A program made the position numbers and the translations under genes. A DNA stretch of 64,000 bases from Pseudomonas sp. LFM046 (GTDB taxonomy: Bacteria; Pseudomonadota; Gammaproteobacteria; Pseudomonadales; Pseudomonadaceae), in contig NZ_JYKO02000001.1 of assembly GCF_000949385.2 (NCBI RefSeq), positions 1,202,620-1,266,619 on the forward strand. The letters are read 5' to 3'. This document shows, in pieces, positions 53,716 to 62,385 of this stretch (within the stretch, counting starts at the first letter, position 1; each line of letters opens with the position of its first letter). The notes below the pieces were generated by a model that searched no databases, was not told the origin of the DNA, and saw only the letters and a list, made by a program, of their open reading frames with translations.

Positions 53716-55101
53716 ATGACTTCCATCTCGGCTTCTCTCAAGCGAATTCATCAGTTCTGGCAATCGTCCGACCTGGTTCTGATCGGTCAGCGGCGGGAGC
53801 GGCGCATGCGTATGCTGGCCAGTGGGCTGATGGTGCTGATGGGCTGCTTGTGGGGTGGCTACTTCTCGCTGCGGGGTGCCTGGGGCATCGTGTGGATGGA
53901 CCTGGCGCTGATCCTGTGCGGCCTCAGCGTGTTTTTCCTGACCCTGAGCAACCACGCGCGCAGCGCCAATCTGCTGCTGTTCGGGGTGCTGATCGTCATC
54001 ATCCTGGTGTCGACCCTGCTGCTGGACGTGCCCACCGCCGCAGCCCCCAGGGCGTCCCACCTGTACTTCCTGCCGCTGGCTGTGGCGGCGCTGATGGCCT
54101 TTCGCGACGAGCCCACGTGGCTGCGCTATGGCGCCGCCTCGCTTTGCCTGGCGCTGTTCACCTGCCTGGCGGCGTCATCCTGGAGCCCCATCACCGGCTA
54201 CAGCCTGCCGGACGAGGTGCGGGTGATCGGTTCCTGGGTGCAGGGCGTGGCGTCCGCGACGATGCTGTTCATGCTGCTGCACATCCTGCAAACCGACGCG
54301 GCGGAGCGCTCGGAGCTGGACCGTGACTTGCGCACGGCGCTTCGCGAGGAGCAGTTCAGGCTGTACTACCAACCCCAACTGGATATCGCCAACCGGGTCG
54401 TTGGCGCCGAGGTGCTGATCCGTTGGCAGCACCCGCAGCGCGGGTTGCTGCCGCCCGGGGAGTTCATCGATCACGCGGAGACAACGGGGCTGATCATCCC
54501 CATCGGCCAATGGGTGCTGCAGCAGACGTGCGCGCAGCTGCGCGCCTGGAAGGACGATCCGTTGCTCCGTCAGTTGTGCCTGGCGGTGAACATCAGCCAG
54601 AAACAGTTTCGCCAATCCACTTTCGTGCCGGAGGTGCTGGCGCTGCTCGAGGGGTACGGCATCGAGGCGCGGCGGCTTGAACTGGAACTGACCGAAACCC
54701 TGATCGTGCAGGACATCGAGGACCTCACGCGCAAGATGTCGGCGCTGGTGGAGCAGGGCGTTCGCTTCTCCCTGGATGACTTCGGCACGGGCTTCTCGTC
54801 CCTGAGCCACCTCAAGCGATTGCCACTGAACATGCTGAAGATCGATCGTTCCTTCATCTGCGATGTGCTGACCGATGCCAGCAGCGAGACCATCGTGCGA
54901 ACGGTGATCGCGCTGGGGCAGAGCATGGGGATGACGGTGATCGCCGAAGGCGTGGAGACCGAATCCCAGCGCGATTTCCTGACGAGCATCGGCTGCCAGC
55001 AGTTCCAGGGCTACCTGTTCGCCAAGCCCTTACCGCCGGCAGAGTTCGTCGAGTGCGTGCGGCGCTGCAATGTGCCGGCCCTGGAAGCCGTTTCTTCCTG
55101 A
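53716..55101 (+). CDS. Membrane-anchored EAL phosphodiesterase
   Basis: This 461-residue protein starts at 53716, 7 bases after AAGGGA. About six hydrophobic helices (residues 30-195) form a membrane sensor. The C-terminal EAL domain has [11 protein letters not shown] (EVL, accepted in active enzymes), [31 protein letters not shown] and [10 protein letters not shown]. There is no GGDEF domain. It should degrade cyclic-di-GMP. It converges with the antiporter gene, sharing a bidirectional terminator. Confidence 0.88.
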   Translation: MTSISASLKRIHQFWQSSDLVLIGQRRERRMRMLASGLMVLMGCLWGGYFSLRGAWGIVWMDLALILCGLSVFFLTLSNHARSANLLLFGVLIVIILVSTLLLDVPTAAAPRASHLYFLPLAVAALMAFRDEPTWLRYGAASLCLALFTCLAASSWSPITGYSLPDEVRVIGSWVQGVASATMLFMLLHILQTDAAERSELDRDLRTALREEQFRLYYQPQLDIANRVVGAEVLIRWQHPQRGLLPPGEFIDHAETTGLIIPIGQWVLQQTCAQLRAWKDDPLLRQLCLAVNISQKQFRQSTFVPEVLALLEGYGIEARRLELELTETLIVQDIEDLTRKMSALVEQGVRFSLDDFGTGFSSLSHLKRLPLNMLKIDRSFICDVLTDASSETIVRTVIALGQSMGMTVIAEGVETESQRDFLTSIGCQQFQGYLFAKPLPPAEFVECVRRCNVPALEAVSS

Positions 55102-55134
55102 ACGAAGGATGTCGCGAATGAACCCACTGCCGCA

Positions 55135-55164
55135 GGAAAAGGGCGTCATTTGACGCCCTTTTCC
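55135..55164. terminator. Bidirectional terminator overlapping the antiporter stop codon
   Basis: GGAAAAGGGCGTC / GACGCCCTTTTCC is a perfect 13-bp stem with a 4-base loop ATTT, flanked by A- and T-rich arm ends. It lies between the converging EAL and antiporter genes and includes the last codons and the stop of the latter. Confidence 0.9.
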
Positions 55165-56951
55165 TCGATCAGGTCCGCGTCGAACAGGTGCTCCAGCTCG
55201 GCGCGGGCCTCGCGGGCGGTCTGGATCACGGCGGCGTCATCGTCGTAGACCTGGTGCTGGGCAGCCAGTACTTCCTCGTCGTGGCGCTGGAAACGGCGGA
55301 TGCGGGCGTTGGCCTGGTCTTCGTCGAGGCCCAGGCCCAGCAATGCCTGGCGACTCATTTCCAGGGCCGAGTGGAAGGTCTCCCGTATCGGTACGGCGCC
55401 CAGGTCCAGCAGGCGGTGCACATGCTGGCGGTTGCGCGCGCGGGCAATGACCTTCACGTGCGGAAAGTGGCGCTTCACCAGCTCGGCGATCTTGAGATTG
55501 GTTTCCGGATCGTCGGTGGCGACGATGAGGAACTCCGCCTTGTCCACCTTGGCCGCGCGGAGGATTTCCGGGCGCAGCGGGTCGCCATAGAAGATCGGCA
55601 TCCTGCCCAGGCTGCGGCCGTATTCGATCATCTCCACCGCCGTGTCCAGCGCCACGAAGGGTACGCGCTGGGCGCGCAGGACCCGCGCGATGATCTGCCC
55701 CATGCGGCCCATGCCGGCGACCACCACCCGTGGCTCGTCGCTTTCGATGTTCTTGTATTCCGGTGGCACCGGAACCTGCGCCTGCTTCGCCTTGAACATA
55801 CGGAACAGGAACAGCACCAGCAGTGGCGTGACGGCCATGGACAGGGTGATGGTGAGCACCAGCAAGTCGTGCAGGCGGGCGTCCAGCAGGCCCTGTTCAA
55901 AGGCCAGCTTGAACACCACGAAGGCGAATTCGCCACCGGCCGCCAGCACAATGCCCAGGCGCACCGCATGGGCCTTGTCCAGACCGCCGGCATAGCGACC
56001 GATCAGGTAGAGCAGGGGCATCTTGATCAACACCAGGATCAGCGTCAGGCCGATGACCGACAGCGGTTCGCTCAGCAGCAGGCCAAGGTCGGCGCTCATG
56101 CCCACGCTGATGAAGAACAGCCCCAGCAGCAGGCCCTTGAAGGGCTCGATATGGGATTCCAGTTCGTGGCGGTATTCGGAGTCCGCCAGCAGGACCCCGG
56201 CAATGAAGGCGCCCAGGGCCATGGAGACCTCGGCCAGCTCCATCAACCAGGCGGTGCCGATCACCACCAGCAGGGCCGTGGCGGTGGACACCTCGCGCAG
56301 ACCGGTCCGCGCCACGACGCGGAAGACCGGACGCAGCAGGTAGCGTCCGCCGATGATCACCGCGCCCACGCTGCCTATCACCTGGAGCAGGTGGACCAGG
56401 GAGTCGCGGTCAGCCGCCAGTTCGCCGGTGCCGGCCAGCACCGGCATCAGGGCGATCAACGGGATGGCGGCAATGTCCTGAAATAAAAGGATGGCGAAGG
56501 CCAGGCGGCCATGGGGCGCGGTCAGCTCCTTGCGCTCGGCCAGCAATTGCAGGCCGAAGGCGGTGGATGACAGGGCCAGGCCAATGCCCACCACGGCCGC
56601 GGTGTTCAGTGACTGGGCGAAGAACAGCCAGGCGACCGTGCCTATGGTCAGGCCGGTCAGCAGCACCTGGGCCAGGCCCATGCCGAACACCGAGTGGCGC
56701 ATGACCCAGAGCCGCCGGGGCGACAGTTCCAGGCCAATGATGAAGAGCAGCAGCACCACGCCCAGTTCGGAAAAGCGGCTGACACTTTCCGTGTCGTCGA
56801 TCAGGCGCAGAACCGAGGGCCCTATCAGTACGCCCGCCAGCAGGTAGCCCAGCACGGCCCCCAGTTGCAGGCGCTTGGCCAGGGGCACGGCGATGACGGT
56901 GGCAAGCAGGAAAATCAGCGCCGCTTGCAGCAGGTTACCGTCGTGGGGCAT
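55146..56951 (-). CDS. Kef-type monovalent cation:proton antiporter (CPA2) with TrkA-N domain
   Basis: This 601-residue protein has about 12 membrane helices (1-390) with LLLFIIGLELSPRRLW and GAFIAGVLLADSEYRHELE, which are typical for KefB/KefC. A cytoplasmic RCK domain (about 405-520) has the nucleotide motif VVVAGMGRMGQIIARVL. It should export K+ or other monovalent cations in exchange for protons. No KefF/KefG partner gene is next to it, so glutathione gating is not supported. Confidence 0.88.
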   Translation of the reverse strand: MPHDGNLLQAALIFLLATVIAVPLAKRLQLGAVLGYLLAGVLIGPSVLRLIDDTESVSRFSELGVVLLLFIIGLELSPRRLWVMRHSVFGMGLAQVLLTGLTIGTVAWLFFAQSLNTAAVVGIGLALSSTAFGLQLLAERKELTAPHGRLAFAILLFQDIAAIPLIALMPVLAGTGELAADRDSLVHLLQVIGSVGAVIIGGRYLLRPVFRVVARTGLREVSTATALLVVIGTAWLMELAEVSMALGAFIAGVLLADSEYRHELESHIEPFKGLLLGLFFISVGMSADLGLLLSEPLSVIGLTLILVLIKMPLLYLIGRYAGGLDKAHAVRLGIVLAAGGEFAFVVFKLAFEQGLLDARLHDLLVLTITLSMAVTPLLVLFLFRMFKAKQAQVPVPPEYKNIESDEPRVVVAGMGRMGQIIARVLRAQRVPFVALDTAVEMIEYGRSLGRMPIFYGDPLRPEILRAAKVDKAEFLIVATDDPETNLKIAELVKRHFPHVKVIARARNRQHVHRLLDLGAVPIRETFHSALEMSRQALLGLGLDEDQANARIRRFQRHDEEVLAAQHQVYDDDAAVIQTAREARAELEHLFDADLIEEKGVK

Positions 56952-57014
56952 GGGTCACTCCTCGTTCTTGGTGATGCGGGGGCGACATTTTAGAGCAGGG
57001 ACGGTAATCGGTGA

Positions 57015-57043
57015 GGAAGCCGCGTCAATGCGACGCGGCTTCC
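57015..57043 (-). terminator. Hairpin between the ycaC-like and antiporter genes
   Basis: GGAAGCCGCGTC and GACGCGGCTTCC pair perfectly (12 bp) over a 5-base loop, 8 bases after the ycaC-like stop on the - strand. It has few Ts but probably ends that operon before the antiporter. Confidence 0.6.
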
Positions 57044-57050
57044 GGGCGGC

Positions 57051-57677
57051 TTATTTGCCGGCGGTGAGGGTGGTGTAGCTGGTGATGAGGTTGCGGTAAT
57101 CGGGGATGTGGTTGGAGAACAGCGCAGCCAGGCCCTCGATGTCATTGCGCCAGTCGCGGTGCAATTCGCAGGCCACGCCGAACCAGGTCATCAGTTGGGC
57201 GCCGGCGGCCTCCATGCGGCGCCAGGCGGCGTCACGGGTGACTTCGTTGAAGGTGCCGGAGGCATCGGCGACCACGAAGACCTCAAAGCCCTCTTCCAGG
57301 GCCGACAGTGCCGGGAAGGCCACGCAGACCTCGGTGACCACGCCGGCGATGATCAACTGCTTCTTGCCGGTGGCCTTCACGGCCTTGACGAAGTCTTCGT
57401 TGTCCCAGGCGTTGATGTTGCCGGGGCGGGCGATGTAGGGCGCGTCGGGGAACTGCTCTTTCAGTTCCGGTACCAGCGGGCCGTTGGGGCCGGTTTCGAA
57501 GCTGGTGGTGAGGATGGTGGGCAGCTTGAAGTACTTGGCCAGGTCACCCAGGGCCAGCACGTTGTTCTTGAACTTGTCGGGCTCGATATCCCGCACCAGC
57601 GACAGCAGGCCGGCCTGGTGATCGACCAGCAGTACAGCGGCGTTGTTCTTGTCCAGACGCTTGTATTGGAACGACAT
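57051..57677 (-). CDS. ycaC: YcaC-type isochorismatase-family hydrolase
   Basis: This 208-residue cysteine hydrolase starts MSFQYKRLDKNNAAVLLVDHQ at 57677 after AGGAGACTCAACC. The catalytic Asp (LLVDHQAG), Lys (KATGKKQL) and Cys (GVVTEVCVAFPAL) are present. YcaC proteins hydrolyse unknown amides or esters, and this fits. It may be a member of the operon starting at 61240. A relic of another such gene lies upstream in the same frame. Confidence 0.85.
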   Translation of the reverse strand: MSFQYKRLDKNNAAVLLVDHQAGLLSLVRDIEPDKFKNNVLALGDLAKYFKLPTILTTSFETGPNGPLVPELKEQFPDAPYIARPGNINAWDNEDFVKAVKATGKKQLIIAGVVTEVCVAFPALSALEEGFEVFVVADASGTFNEVTRDAAWRRMEAAGAQLMTWFGVACELHRDWRNDIEGLAALFSNHIPDYRNLITSYTTLTAGK

Positions 57678-57797
57678 GGTTGAGTCTCCTTGCTTTTGTG
57701 GGTTGCCCGCCTTTGTGAGGCGAACAGCTTGGGGGCAGCGTTGCGAGTCCGGCACTTCGTGGTCCCTGGCCACCTGCTGGGCCTTCCTGTGGCGCTC

Positions 57798-57944
57798 GAT
57801 CAGCAGTGGGTAGTGCGGGAATACATGACTATAGGCGGCTGCCGACTGGGCGGCGTCGTCCTGGGCCATCTTGGAGTACGTGCCTGACGCGTCGATGACA
57901 GCGAATACCGTGTAGCCCGCGTTCGTCGCACTGATGAGGTCGAG
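57798..57944 (-). pseudogene. Isochorismatase-family gene fragment
   Basis: The - strand reads LISATNAGYTVFAVIDASGT, then YSKMAQ and further residues, matching the conserved AGYEVYIVTDASG of the isochorismatase family. There is neither a catalytic N-terminal part nor a clear start. The open frame runs on into ycaC, so it is a relic fused in frame, not part of a functional protein. Confidence 0.5.
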
Positions 57945-57991
57945 CGTTGGCACCCGCCGCTTTTTTGTAGGGGCCAGGGGAGTCGCCCGTG

Positions 57992-59956
57992 TCAGAAGGC
58001 GAAACAGGAACACCCCAACGCCCCCCAGAAGCCCTGGTAGTCACTCACCGGCACGCTCGACTGGCGCGCCCGCTCGTGGCTATGGGCGTGCACCGCGCAG
58101 GCGCCGACGCACTGGTGCACCTGGGCGGTGAGCGGCGCGCTGGGCTTCCAGTGGCCGGGCACCTTGGCCACCGGCGACCACTCGGGCAGCACCGGCAGTT
58201 GCCGGGGGCCGAATGGGTCGAATTCGCCGGCGGCGTAGACCACCTTGCCGTCGACCACGGTCAGCACCGACTCGATCCACTTGATCGCCTCTTCCTCGAC
58301 GCTGAAGAAGTCCGCCGACAGCGCCGCCAGGTCGGCCAACTGGCCCACCTTGATCTGCCCCTTCTTGCCCTGCTCGCTGGAGAACCAGGCGCTGCCGTGG
58401 GTGAACAGTTCCAGCGCGGTGGCGCGGGACAGGCCCTGGGGGTACAGCTCCAGGCCGCCGACGGTCTTGCCGCTGACCAGCCAGTAGAGCGAGGTCCAGG
58501 GGTTGTAGCTGGACACGCGGGTGGCGTCGGTGCCGGCGCCCACCGGTACACCCTCGCTGAGCATGCGCTGGATCGGCGGGGTTTTCTCGGCCGCCTGGGC
58601 GCCGTAGCGGTCGACGAAGTATTCGCCCTGGAAGGCCATGCGGTCCTGGATGGCGATGCCGCCGCCGAGGGCGCGCACGCGCTCGATGTTCTTCGGGCTG
58701 ATGGTCTCGGCGTGGTCGAAGAACCAGGGCAGGCCGTTGAACGGGATGTCGCGGTTGACCCGCTCGAACACGTCGAGCATGCGCGAGATGGATTCGTCGT
58801 AGGTGGCGTGCAGGCGGAACGGCCAGCGCTGCTCCACCAGGTGGCGCACCACCGGTTCCAGTTCCTGCTCCATGGTCTGCGGCAGGTCCGGGCGCGGTTC
58901 GAGGAAGTCCTCGAAGTCGGCGGCGGAGAACACCAGCATCTCGCCGGCGCCGTTGTGGCGGAAGAAGTCGCTGCCGTCGCCCGGTTTGACCTGCTTGCTC
59001 CAGTTCTGGAAGTCCTGGAGTTCCTCCTTGGGCTTCTGGGTGAACAGGTTGTAGGCGATGCGCACGGTGAGCTGGTCCTGCTGGGCCAGTTCCTGGATCA
59101 CCTGGTAGTCGTCCGGGTAGTTCTGGTAGCCGCCGCCGGCGTCGATGGCGCTGGTCAGGCCGAGGCGGTTCAGCTCGCGCATGAACTGGCGGGTGGAGTT
59201 GACCTGGTACTCCAGCGGCAGCTTCGGCCCCTTGGCCAGGGTCGCGTAGAGGATGGTGGCGTTGGGGCGGGCGATCAGCATGCCGGTGGGGTTGCCGTTG
59301 GCGTCGCGCTGGATCTCGCCGCCGGGCGGGTTGGGGGTGTCCTTGGTGTAGCCCACCGCTTTCAGCGCGGCGCGGTTGAGCAGCGCACGGTCATAGAGGT
59401 GGAGGAGGAACACCGGGGTGTCCGGCGCCGCGCGGTTGATCTCGTCCAGGGTCGGCATGCGCTTCTCGGCGAACTGGAATTCGTTCCAGCCCCCGACCAC
59501 CCGCACCCACTGCGGGCTGGGGGTGCGCTCGGCCTGCTCTTTGAGCATGCGCAGGGCGTCGGCCAGGGACGGCACGCCTTCCCAGCGCAGCTCCAGGTTG
59601 TAGTTGAGGCCGCCACGGATCAGGTGCAGGTGCGAGTCGTTGAGGCCGGGGATGACGGTGCGCTGCTTGAGGTCGATCACCCGGGTGGCGTCGCCGCGCA
59701 GGGCCATGGCCTCGGCGTCGGTGCCGACGGCGAGGAACTTGCCATCCTTGATGGCCACGGCGCTGGCGGTGGGCTTGGCGCGGTCGACCGTGTGGAAGCG
59801 ACCGTTGAACAGGATCAGATCGGCAAACATGGAGCCCCCTGAAGTCGTGGCATTGGCGGAGAAGGGCAGCGCGGACCAGAGCGCGCCGGCGGCACCGAGC
59901 ACGGTGCTGGCGGCGAGGAACTGGCGGCGGCTGTTGCTGGACGGATCGTCGCTCAT
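57992..59956 (-). CDS. Tat-exported amidohydrolase (YtcJ/NfdA-like)
   Basis: This 654-residue protein has a Tat signal (NSRRQFLAAST, about 8-18). Metal motifs are NDSHLHLI (HxH-type), the later FRLHATYDESI, DHAETISP and PVGAGTDATRV. The C-terminus ends in FWGALGCSCFAF, a tail seen in NfdA-like amidohydrolases. It should hydrolyse an N-acyl or formamide bond in the periplasm. It lies in an operon with the ABM and isochorismatase genes. Confidence 0.85.
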   Translation of the reverse strand: MSDDPSSNSRRQFLAASTVLGAAGALWSALPFSANATTSGGSMFADLILFNGRFHTVDRAKPTASAVAIKDGKFLAVGTDAEAMALRGDATRVIDLKQRTVIPGLNDSHLHLIRGGLNYNLELRWEGVPSLADALRMLKEQAERTPSPQWVRVVGGWNEFQFAEKRMPTLDEINRAAPDTPVFLLHLYDRALLNRAALKAVGYTKDTPNPPGGEIQRDANGNPTGMLIARPNATILYATLAKGPKLPLEYQVNSTRQFMRELNRLGLTSAIDAGGGYQNYPDDYQVIQELAQQDQLTVRIAYNLFTQKPKEELQDFQNWSKQVKPGDGSDFFRHNGAGEMLVFSAADFEDFLEPRPDLPQTMEQELEPVVRHLVEQRWPFRLHATYDESISRMLDVFERVNRDIPFNGLPWFFDHAETISPKNIERVRALGGGIAIQDRMAFQGEYFVDRYGAQAAEKTPPIQRMLSEGVPVGAGTDATRVSSYNPWTSLYWLVSGKTVGGLELYPQGLSRATALELFTHGSAWFSSEQGKKGQIKVGQLADLAALSADFFSVEEEAIKWIESVLTVVDGKVVYAAGEFDPFGPRQLPVLPEWSPVAKVPGHWKPSAPLTAQVHQCVGACAVHAHSHERARQSSVPVSDYQGFWGALGCSCFAF

Positions 59957-59972
59957 GGAACCCTCCCTGGGC

Positions 59973-60530
59973 TCAGCGTTGGTTCAGCCAACCGGCGAAG
60001 AAGCGCGTCACCGGCGGCATGAAAAGATAGACAACCAGCAGCACGATGCTGGCGGTGATCACCACGTTGCTCGGTACATAACCGCCCAGCCAGGGGGCGA
60101 CCTTGAACAACGGCTGCCAGAGCAGCGGCACCAGCAGGGCCAGGGGCAGGATCACCAGGAAGGTCACGCAGGCCTGCTTCCAGCGCGGGGGCTGGGGCAT
60201 ATCGGCCGGGGCCGGGGTGAACCAGAACTCCCGCTCGGGGTTGATTTCCAGTTGGTCGCCATCGGCGAGCAGGGGGCTGACCTCTTCGATCAGCTGGCGG
60301 CGCTCGGTGGAATCCAGCCAGGTCTGCAATTGGGCGGTGCTGGCGAAGCGCAGGATGGATGTGAACAGGTGCAGGCCGTCCTTGCGGTCGCGCACCACAT
60401 CGATGCCGAGGTGACCGGGGTAACCCTTGGCGATGCCGACGATGCGGCGCAGCCAGGCTTCGTATTGCTGTTCCTGTCCTTGCTTGACCTGGTGGCGAAC
60501 CAGCAGGGTCACGACGTCGTCTGGGATCAT
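59973..60530 (-). CDS. ABM-domain protein with C-terminal membrane helices
   Basis: This 185-residue protein has an antibiotic-biosynthesis-monooxygenase (dimeric alpha-beta barrel) fold at about 1-95 (VTLLVRHQVKQGQEQQYEAW), followed by two hydrophobic helices (about 115-170). The last helix is followed by a short basic tail. Enzymatic or sensory role is unknown. It is between two enzymes in the same operon. Confidence 0.8.
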   Translation of the reverse strand: MIPDDVVTLLVRHQVKQGQEQQYEAWLRRIVGIAKGYPGHLGIDVVRDRKDGLHLFTSILRFASTAQLQTWLDSTERRQLIEEVSPLLADGDQLEINPEREFWFTPAPADMPQPPRWKQACVTFLVILPLALLVPLLWQPLFKVAPWLGGYVPSNVVITASIVLLVVYLFMPPVTRFFAGWLNQR

Positions 60531-60561
60531 CGTGGTGTGCTCCCTTCAGCGGATGGAAGAG

Positions 60562-60588
60562 GGCCGGACGCGGCGGGCGCGTCCGGCC
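60562..60588. other. Intercistronic hairpin before the ABM gene
   Basis: GGCCGGACGC and GCGTCCGGCC pair perfectly across 7 bases between the isochorismatase and ABM genes. No T-run follows, so it may set relative expression by transcript processing or partial termination. Confidence 0.5.
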
Positions 60589-60595
60589 TGGGGGC

Positions 60596-61240
60596 TTACT
60601 TCACCTGGCGCTGGGGGGCCTTGTGCACCATGGTGTAGGCGTAGTCCACGCCCATGCCGTAGGCGCCGCTGTGCTCCCGCACCAGCTCCATCACGGCGTC
60701 GTAGCTTTCGCGCTTCGACCAGTCACGCTGGTACTCGAGCAGGACCTGCTGCCAGGTCACCGGGATCGCACCGGCCTGGATCATGCGCTGCACGGCCATG
60801 TCGTGGGCTTCCTGGGAGGTGCCGCCGGAGGCATCGGTAACAATGTAGACCTCGTAGCCGGCTTCGATGGCTTCCAGGGCGGGGAAGGTCAGGCACACTT
60901 CGGTCCAGAGGGCGGCCATCACCAGTTTCTTGCGGCCAGTGGCTTTCACGGCGGCGACGAATTTCTCGTCTTCCCAGGAGTTCATCGAGGTGCGCTCGAC
61001 GGGCTGCTGGCCAGGGAACACACCCAGCAGTTCCGGCCAGATGTAGCCGCTGAAGCTTTCGGTTTCCACGGAGGTGAGGATGGTCGGAACGTTGAAGATC
61101 TTGGCGCTTTTGGCCAGGGCTACGGTGTTGTTCTTCAGTTGCTGGCGGTCGATGGACTGCACGCCAAAGGCCATTTGCGGCTGGTGGTCGATCAGGATCA
61201 GGGCGGAGTTGGTCGGGTTCAGCAGTTCGCGGATGGACAT
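60596..61240 (-). CDS. Isochorismatase-family cysteine hydrolase
   Basis: This 214-residue hydrolase has Asp in LILIDHQPQM, Lys in KATGRKKL and nucleophile Cys in ALWTEVCLTFPALE. It is more distant from YcaC than the 57051 gene. It heads a - strand operon divergent from the LysR gene at 61400. The substrate is unknown; with the amidohydrolase, an N-substituted amide pathway is possible. Confidence 0.85.
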   Translation of the reverse strand: MSIRELLNPTNSALILIDHQPQMAFGVQSIDRQQLKNNTVALAKSAKIFNVPTILTSVETESFSGYIWPELLGVFPGQQPVERTSMNSWEDEKFVAAVKATGRKKLVMAALWTEVCLTFPALEAIEAGYEVYIVTDASGGTSQEAHDMAVQRMIQAGAIPVTWQQVLLEYQRDWSKRESYDAVMELVREHSGAYGMGVDYAYTMVHKAPQRQVK

Positions 61241-61399
61241 GGCATTTCTCCTGGAGCAGTGGTTTTTTGGCTTTCTTCCTGGCCGGTGCCTTCTCCGTGA
61301 AGGCTGTTTGGTTCCGACGTGGGATTAAGTTTGTGCTAGCCCATAGATGGAAACAATTAGCTAAAATTGAAATTCATTGATTCTGAATTGGAGACATTG

Positions 61400-62308
61400 A
61401 TGGACAGGGTCGAGTGCATGCGTGCTTTCATCGAAACCGTGCGCAGCAATGGCTTTGCCGCTGCGGCGCGGGCGCTGGACCTGCCACGCTCCACGGTGAG
61501 CAAGCAGGTGCAGGCGCTGGAGGAGACCATTGGTGTGCAGCTGCTGGTGCGCACCACGCGCAGCCTTCACCTGACCGAAGCGGGGGCGGAGTATTTCGAG
61601 TCGGCGCGGGACCTGCTGGCGAGCCTCGATGAAGCCGAACAGCGGGCGCGGGAGGGGGTGGGGGAGTTGCGCGGCGTGCTGCGGGTGAACGCGCCCATGT
61701 CCTTCGGGCTGCGCAAGCTGGGGCCGCTGATTCCGCTCTTCCATGAGCGGCATCCGCAGATCGAGCTGCAACTGGTGCTCAGCGACCAGCAGGTGGACCC
61801 GGTGCGCGGCGGCTTCGATGTGACCATCCGCATCGCCAGCCTGGCGGACTCTTCCATGGTGGCCCGCACCATCGCGCCGGCGCCGCGCTATCTGGTGGCA
61901 TCGCCCGCCTACCTGGAACGGGCGGGTATGCCCGAATCGCCGGAGGACCTCGCCGGCCATGCCTTCCTCTGCTACGGCTATCTGCAAAGTGGGGTCGGCC
62001 TGGCCCTCAGCAACGGCACGGAAACCCGCCGCGTGCAGGTGACCGGTCCACTCCACGCCAACAACGGCGACTTCCTCGCCCAGGCCGCCGAGGCCGGCAT
62101 GGGCATCACGCTGCTGCCCAGTTTCATCGTCGACGAAGCCCTGGCCGCCGGCCGGCTGGTGACGCTGCTCTGCGAGTGGCAGGCACCGCCCATCAGCATC
62201 AACGCCGTCTACCCCTCCGCCCGCCGCCTGCCGCAGAAGACCCGGGTCTTCATCGATTTCCTGGTGGAAGAGATGGCACGGGCCAATGAGCGGGTGGTGT
62301 GTCCATAG
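61400..62308 (+). CDS. LysR-family transcriptional regulator
   Basis: This 302-residue protein starts MDRVECMRAFIETVRSNGFA after GGAG. The helix-turn-helix is within the first 60 residues (AARALDLPRSTVSKQVQALE). The effector domain (LRGVLRVNAPMSFG onward) is of the type that binds aromatic or related acids. Divergence from the hydrolase operon with 159 bases between them suggests that it controls it. Confidence 0.88.
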   Translation: MDRVECMRAFIETVRSNGFAAAARALDLPRSTVSKQVQALEETIGVQLLVRTTRSLHLTEAGAEYFESARDLLASLDEAEQRAREGVGELRGVLRVNAPMSFGLRKLGPLIPLFHERHPQIELQLVLSDQQVDPVRGGFDVTIRIASLADSSMVARTIAPAPRYLVASPAYLERAGMPESPEDLAGHAFLCYGYLQSGVGLALSNGTETRRVQVTGPLHANNGDFLAQAAEAGMGITLLPSFIVDEALAAGRLVTLLCEWQAPPISINAVYPSARRLPQKTRVFIDFLVEEMARANERVVCP

Positions 62309-62323
62309 GAAGGTGGGGCCGTC

Positions 62324-62365
62324 GGGGCAACTGCGTTGCCCTTGGCGAATGAATTCGCCCCTACA
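62324..62365. repeat. GGGGCAACTGC...GGCGAATGAATTCGCCCC repeat
   Basis: GTCGGGGCAACTGCGTTGCCC then GGCGAATGAATTCGCCCCTAC form the double palindrome of the third repeat family. It lies between the convergent LysR and SCO1 genes. Confidence 0.65.
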
Positions 62366-62385
62366 AAGAGAGGGTGCGCGGGATA

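Noticed and set aside
57989-59842. Long + strand frame opposite the amidohydrolase
   Set aside because: The opposite strand encodes a complete protein with Tat signal and metal motifs; this frame is a shadow.
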